Translations under genes and position numbers: made by a program | Part shown: positions 60,937 through 64,000 of the stretch, piece after piece | How positions within the stretch are numbered: the stretch's first letter is position 1 | Layout: every line of letters starts with the position of its first letter | Notes under the pieces: model-generated | Told to the model about the DNA's origin: nothing | What the model saw: the letters and a program-made list of their open reading frames with translations, nothing else | The model's database searches: none | Source: Cohnella herbarum | GTDB lineage: Bacteria; Bacillota; Bacilli; Paenibacillales; Paenibacillaceae | Direction: 5' to 3' | NCBI RefSeq assembly: GCF_012849095.1 | Contig: NZ_CP051680.1 | Location: 682,001 to 746,000 of the forward strand | DNA length: 64,000 nucleotides

Positions 60937-62103
60937 ATGCGCAAGAACGAGTGTATCGCTATGTTGCTAGCCGGCGGAGAAGGACGCAGATTGGGCGTAT
61001 TGACTAAGGACTTAGCTAAACCGGCCGTTCATTTCGGAGGAAAATACCGCATCATCGACTTTACTTTAAGCAATTGCGTACATTCCGGCATCGAAACCGT
61101 CGGAGTGCTCACTCAGTACCAACCGCTTGAATTGACTCAGCATCTCGGGATAGGAACGCCGTGGGGATTGGATCGGCGGGAGGGCGGGATGCATGTGCTG
61201 CCTCCTTACGTCCGTCAGAAGGGCGGTTCATGGTATAAGGGGACCGCGAACGCGATCTATCAAAATTTAGGATTCATCGAACGTTACGATCCGGAGTACG
61301 TTCTTATTATTTCCGGCGATCATATTTACAAAATGAATTACGACCTGTTGTTGGATGCGCACAAAAAGAACGAAGCGGACGCGACGATTGCCGTCATTAG
61401 CGTTCCGTGGGCGGAAGCCAGCCGGTTCGGAATTCTAAGCGTCGACGAAGAAGGGCGCGTCGTCGAATTCGCGGAGAAACCGAAGAAGCCGACTAGCAAT
61501 CTTGCATCCATGGGCGTGTACATGTTCAGTTGGCCGGTGTTAAAAGAAGCTCTGATCCGGGATGAGGCGAATCGAGCGTCTTCTAACGACTTCGGTAAAG
61601 ATATCATTCCGACGATGCTGGCGGAGGAAGCCCGTCTATTCTCCTATCAATTCGACGATTATTGGAAAGACGTGGGGACGATCGATAGTTTGTGGGAAGC
61701 GAATATGGATTTGCTCGAGGATAAACCTTCTCTTAAATTAAACGACAGATCGTGGCGCATATTCTCGGCAAGCCCTAATCAGCCCGCTCAGTATATTGCT
61801 CCGACCGCTAAGGTTCAAGGATCGCTAATTAACGAAGGCTGCGTCATCGAAGGCCGGGTCAATCGTTCCGTGCTCTTCCACGGGGCGCGAGTTGGGGAAG
61901 GAAGCATCGTCGAAGACTCGATACTTATGCCGGGAGCGATCATTGGCAAGGACGCCAAAGTCATTCGCGCGATCGTAGGCGAAGGCGCGATCGTCGGGGA
62001 AGGCTGCGAAGTCGGCAGCGTGGAAGCCGAAGATATCGCGGTCGTAGGAAGCGGAGAGACGATCCGCCCGTTGGCGGAGCTTAAGGAGGCGGAGCCGGTA
62101 TGA
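60937..62103 (+). CDS. glgC: Glucose-1-phosphate adenylyltransferase, catalytic subunit
   Basis: 388 residues. The nucleotidyltransferase domain begins [21 protein letters not shown], and ADP-glucose-forming features include [12 protein letters not shown] and the FAEKPKKP lysine region. The C-terminal left-handed beta-helix has hexapeptide repeats (about 290-375). It makes ADP-glucose for glycogen synthase and normally pairs with GlgD. The ATG at 60937 is preferred; a GTG at 60928 abuts the ribosome site GGAGAGGAG. Its stop overlaps the glgD start (ATGA). Confidence 0.96.
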   Translation: MRKNECIAMLLAGGEGRRLGVLTKDLAKPAVHFGGKYRIIDFTLSNCVHSGIETVGVLTQYQPLELTQHLGIGTPWGLDRREGGMHVLPPYVRQKGGSWYKGTANAIYQNLGFIERYDPEYVLIISGDHIYKMNYDLLLDAHKKNEADATIAVISVPWAEASRFGILSVDEEGRVVEFAEKPKKPTSNLASMGVYMFSWPVLKEALIRDEANRASSNDFGKDIIPTMLAEEARLFSYQFDDYWKDVGTIDSLWEANMDLLEDKPSLKLNDRSWRIFSASPNQPAQYIAPTAKVQGSLINEGCVIEGRVNRSVLFHGARVGEGSIVEDSILMPGAIIGKDAKVIRAIVGEGAIVGEGCEVGSVEAEDIAVVGSGETIRPLAELKEAEPV

Positions 62104-63212
62104 AATTGCCTATGATGGGAGTCATTAATTTAATTCACGAAGCGGACGAGATGGAAGCTTTAACGGCCAATCGATGCTTGGCGACGGTGCCGTTCGGGGG
62201 CCGGTATCGGCTGATCGATTTTACGCTTTCCTCGATGGTGAATTCCGGTATTCCGAAGGTGGCCGTCTTCGCCCACAGGAAATTCCGCTCGCTCATGGAT
62301 CATCTGGGTTCCGGCAGCAACTGGGATTTGCATCGCAAGCAGAGCGGGTTGTTCGTCCTTCCTCCCTCGATGGAAGATCAAACGGACTTCGGCAAAGGAG
62401 ATCTGTACCATTTTTACCGCAATCGAGATTACTTCTACCGCAGTCCGCTCGATTACGTAGTCATCTCCCGGAGTCATATGGTTTGCAACGTGGATTTCGT
62501 CAAAGTATTGGACCAGCACAGGGAGACGGGCGCGGACATTACCGTCGTGTGCAAGAATGCCCCGGAAGGGATGCCGGGTCTTGCGCGTAAAGCGAAGGTG
62601 AACGGAGCGGGACGTATCGTCGAGATGCAAGATCACTTCGGCAGGTTGGATAGCAATATCGTATCTATGGAGATGTACGTGTTAAGCAAGGACTTGCTCC
62701 TCGATCTGGTGGAAACGTCGTTGGCTCAAGGTCGCGATCATTTCGTCCGCCACTCGATTCTATCCCGCTTGAACCAATTGCAGGTCAACGCCTATTTGCA
62801 CGAAGGAGTGTTAGGCGTCGTCAACAATATTGCCGCCTATTATCAACATAGCATGGAGCTGCTGAGGCCGGAAGTTTGGAAAGAGCTGTTCTTCCAACCG
62901 GGCTCCATCTATACGAAGGTTAAGGATGAACCGCCAACCCATTACCGTAACGGCGCGGACGTTACGAACTCTCTTGTGGCGAACGGTTGCGACATCGAGG
63001 GCGAGGTTCATAACAGCATATTGTTCCGCGGCGTTAAGGTCGCTAGGGGTGCCGTCGTTCGCAATAGCATCGTCATGCAGAATGGCGTGATCAGCGAGAA
63101 CGGATCGTTGGAAAATTGCATTTTGGACAAAGAAGTCGAAATCCGTGCTTCTCAACAGCTTAAAGGATCGATCGAAATGCCGTTCATTGCGTTGAAACGG
63201 AAAGTCATTTAA
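62100..63212 (+). CDS. glgD: Glucose-1-phosphate adenylyltransferase, regulatory subunit
   Basis: 370 residues, homologous to GlgC but without the GGxGxRL P-loop: the N-terminus reads [17 protein letters not shown]. Sugar-binding and catalytic motifs are also changed ([12 protein letters not shown] in place of the GDH motif). This matches GlgD, which raises the activity of GlgC in a heterotetramer. A C-terminal hexapeptide helix is present. The start overlaps the glgC stop by four bases, consistent with equimolar synthesis. Confidence 0.95.
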   Translation: MKLPMMGVINLIHEADEMEALTANRCLATVPFGGRYRLIDFTLSSMVNSGIPKVAVFAHRKFRSLMDHLGSGSNWDLHRKQSGLFVLPPSMEDQTDFGKGDLYHFYRNRDYFYRSPLDYVVISRSHMVCNVDFVKVLDQHRETGADITVVCKNAPEGMPGLARKAKVNGAGRIVEMQDHFGRLDSNIVSMEMYVLSKDLLLDLVETSLAQGRDHFVRHSILSRLNQLQVNAYLHEGVLGVVNNIAAYYQHSMELLRPEVWKELFFQPGSIYTKVKDEPPTHYRNGADVTNSLVANGCDIEGEVHNSILFRGVKVARGAVVRNSIVMQNGVISENGSLENCILDKEVEIRASQQLKGSIEMPFIALKRKVI

Positions 63213-63228
63213 ACGGGAGTTGAATTCA

Positions 63229-64000
63229 TGCGGGTCATGTTTGCGGCGTCCGAAGCGATGCCGCTCGTGAAGACGGGCGGGCTGGCCGACGTTGTCGGCG
63301 CCCTTCCGAAAGCTCTCGCCAAGCGAGGCGTAGAAGTTACTGTCGTGTTGCCTAAGTACGGGGAAATTCCGAAGGCGATCGCCGATAAAGTCGTGACACT
63401 ATTCGTCATGGAGGTTCAGCTTGGCTGGCGTAGGCAATATTGCGGCATTCAAGAAGTTACGGTTGACGGGGTTCGGTTTCTGCTGATCGACAATGAATTT
63501 TATTTCAAGAGGGGTTATCTATACGGCTATGGGGACGAGGCGGAGCGATTCGCGTTCTTCAGCTTTGCCGTTCTCGAGATGTTGGAGAAGCTGGACGTTC
63601 TGCCGGATATCCTTCATTGCCACGATTGGCAAACGGGTCTTATTCCCTTCCTCTTAAAAACCAGATACGCGAACCGACCGGGTTATCGGGACATCCGAAC
63701 GGTATTCACCATTCATAATTTGCAATACCAAGGCGTCTTCTCGCGCGATCTTCTGCAGGATTTATTGGCAACCGGAGACGATTCGTTCACCGAGGACAGT
63801 CTTGAATTCTACGGAGCGGCTAGCTGCATGAAAGCGGGGCTTCGCTTCGCGGACAAGCTGTCCACCGTAAGCAATACGTATGCTTATGAAATTCAGACGG
63901 AAGCTTACGGAGAGAAGTTGGATGGCGTCATTAGACAGCGGTCGCATGACTTGTGGGGCATCGTGAACGGAATCGATACCGAAGTGTACGATCCGATGAA
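63229..64000 (+). CDS. glgA: Glycogen synthase (3' end outside window)
   Basis: The first 257 residues are visible and the frame is open at the window edge. The N-terminus reads MRVMFAASEAMPLVKTGGLAD, with the ADP-glucose-binding KTGGL motif of bacterial glycogen/starch synthases. LHCHDWQTGL and TIHNLQYQG follow at the usual places, and a late VNGIDTEVYDP is present. It transfers glucose from ADP-glucose to the growing chain. CGGGAG is eight bases before the ATG, 16 bp after the glgD stop, completing the glgBCDA operon. Confidence 0.95.

Overview
The window looks like a chromosomal segment of a Gram-positive, spore-former-type bacterium of the Paenibacillaceae (Cohnella/Paenibacillus-like). 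This rests on several YesM/YesN-style sensor pairs, an SLH-anchored serine hydrolase, a glgB-glgC-glgD-glgA order, Bacillus-type AraR and cre-like sites, strong AGGAGG ribosome binding sites and TTGACA/TATAAT promoters. No rRNA, tRNA, phage, transposase or CRISPR was seen. It is an accessory carbohydrate-use and sensing region.

Layout: (1) 1-1.9 kb, the end of an ABC exporter and a nitroreductase. (2) 2.0-2.8 kb, two gene-free tandem arrays with 52-bp and 51-bp periods. (3) 2.8-8.5 kb, a LacI regulator divergent from an L-fucose operon (isomerase, aldolase, kinase, mutarotase). (4) 8.7-14.8 kb, an ECF-type uptake system of unknown substrate (S-like, fused A-A', T) bracketed by two paralogous PHP-domain hydrolases and followed by an RpiR/SIS regulator. 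(5) 14.9-17.9 kb, a ComP/ComA-like two-component system, then an SLH serine hydrolase to 19.9 kb. (6) 20.2-25.9 kb, a CarH-like B12-binding MerR regulator divergent from a soluble PAS-chemoreceptor, then an EAL protein, a fused fatty-acid-kinase protein (FakA-FakB) and a DUF1295 membrane protein; TATACA direct repeats fill the intergenic region. (7) 26-29 kb, a TetR/MFS efflux pair with a shared operator, an HxlR regulator beside a decayed MFS gene, and a solo GIY-YIG protein. (8) 29.6-36 kb, a second NarL-type two-component system, a small membrane protein, a WYL regulator and a zinc-ribbon/GyrI protein. (9) 36.1-44.4 kb, a response regulator, histidine kinase and anchored sugar-binding protein, followed by a ribose-type sugar ABC transporter. 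(10) 44.5-48.8 kb, small and regulatory genes, including a MarR/LLM-monooxygenase pair and an AraC regulator. (11) 48.9-54.3 kb, beta-galactosidase and alpha-galactosidase. (12) 54.9-55.7 kb, a 16-copy, 51-bp palindromic array just upstream of L-arabinose isomerase. (13) 57.5-58.6 kb, an AI-2E-family permease. (14) 58.9-64 kb, the glycogen operon, with glgA cut by the window edge.

The carbohydrate genes fit use of plant polysaccharide sugars: galactosides, fucose, arabinose and a ribose/xylose-type sugar. Surplus carbon would go to glycogen. The fuc operon has no transporter of its own. Most transcription units have a recognisable local regulator, and for several of them a palindromic operator can be read directly from the sequence.

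The three points most worth following are the CarH-like locus with its TATACA repeats, the PHP-ECF-PHP-RpiR module, and the set of intergenic arrays that all repeat every 50-52 bp, three of which carry clear stem-loops.
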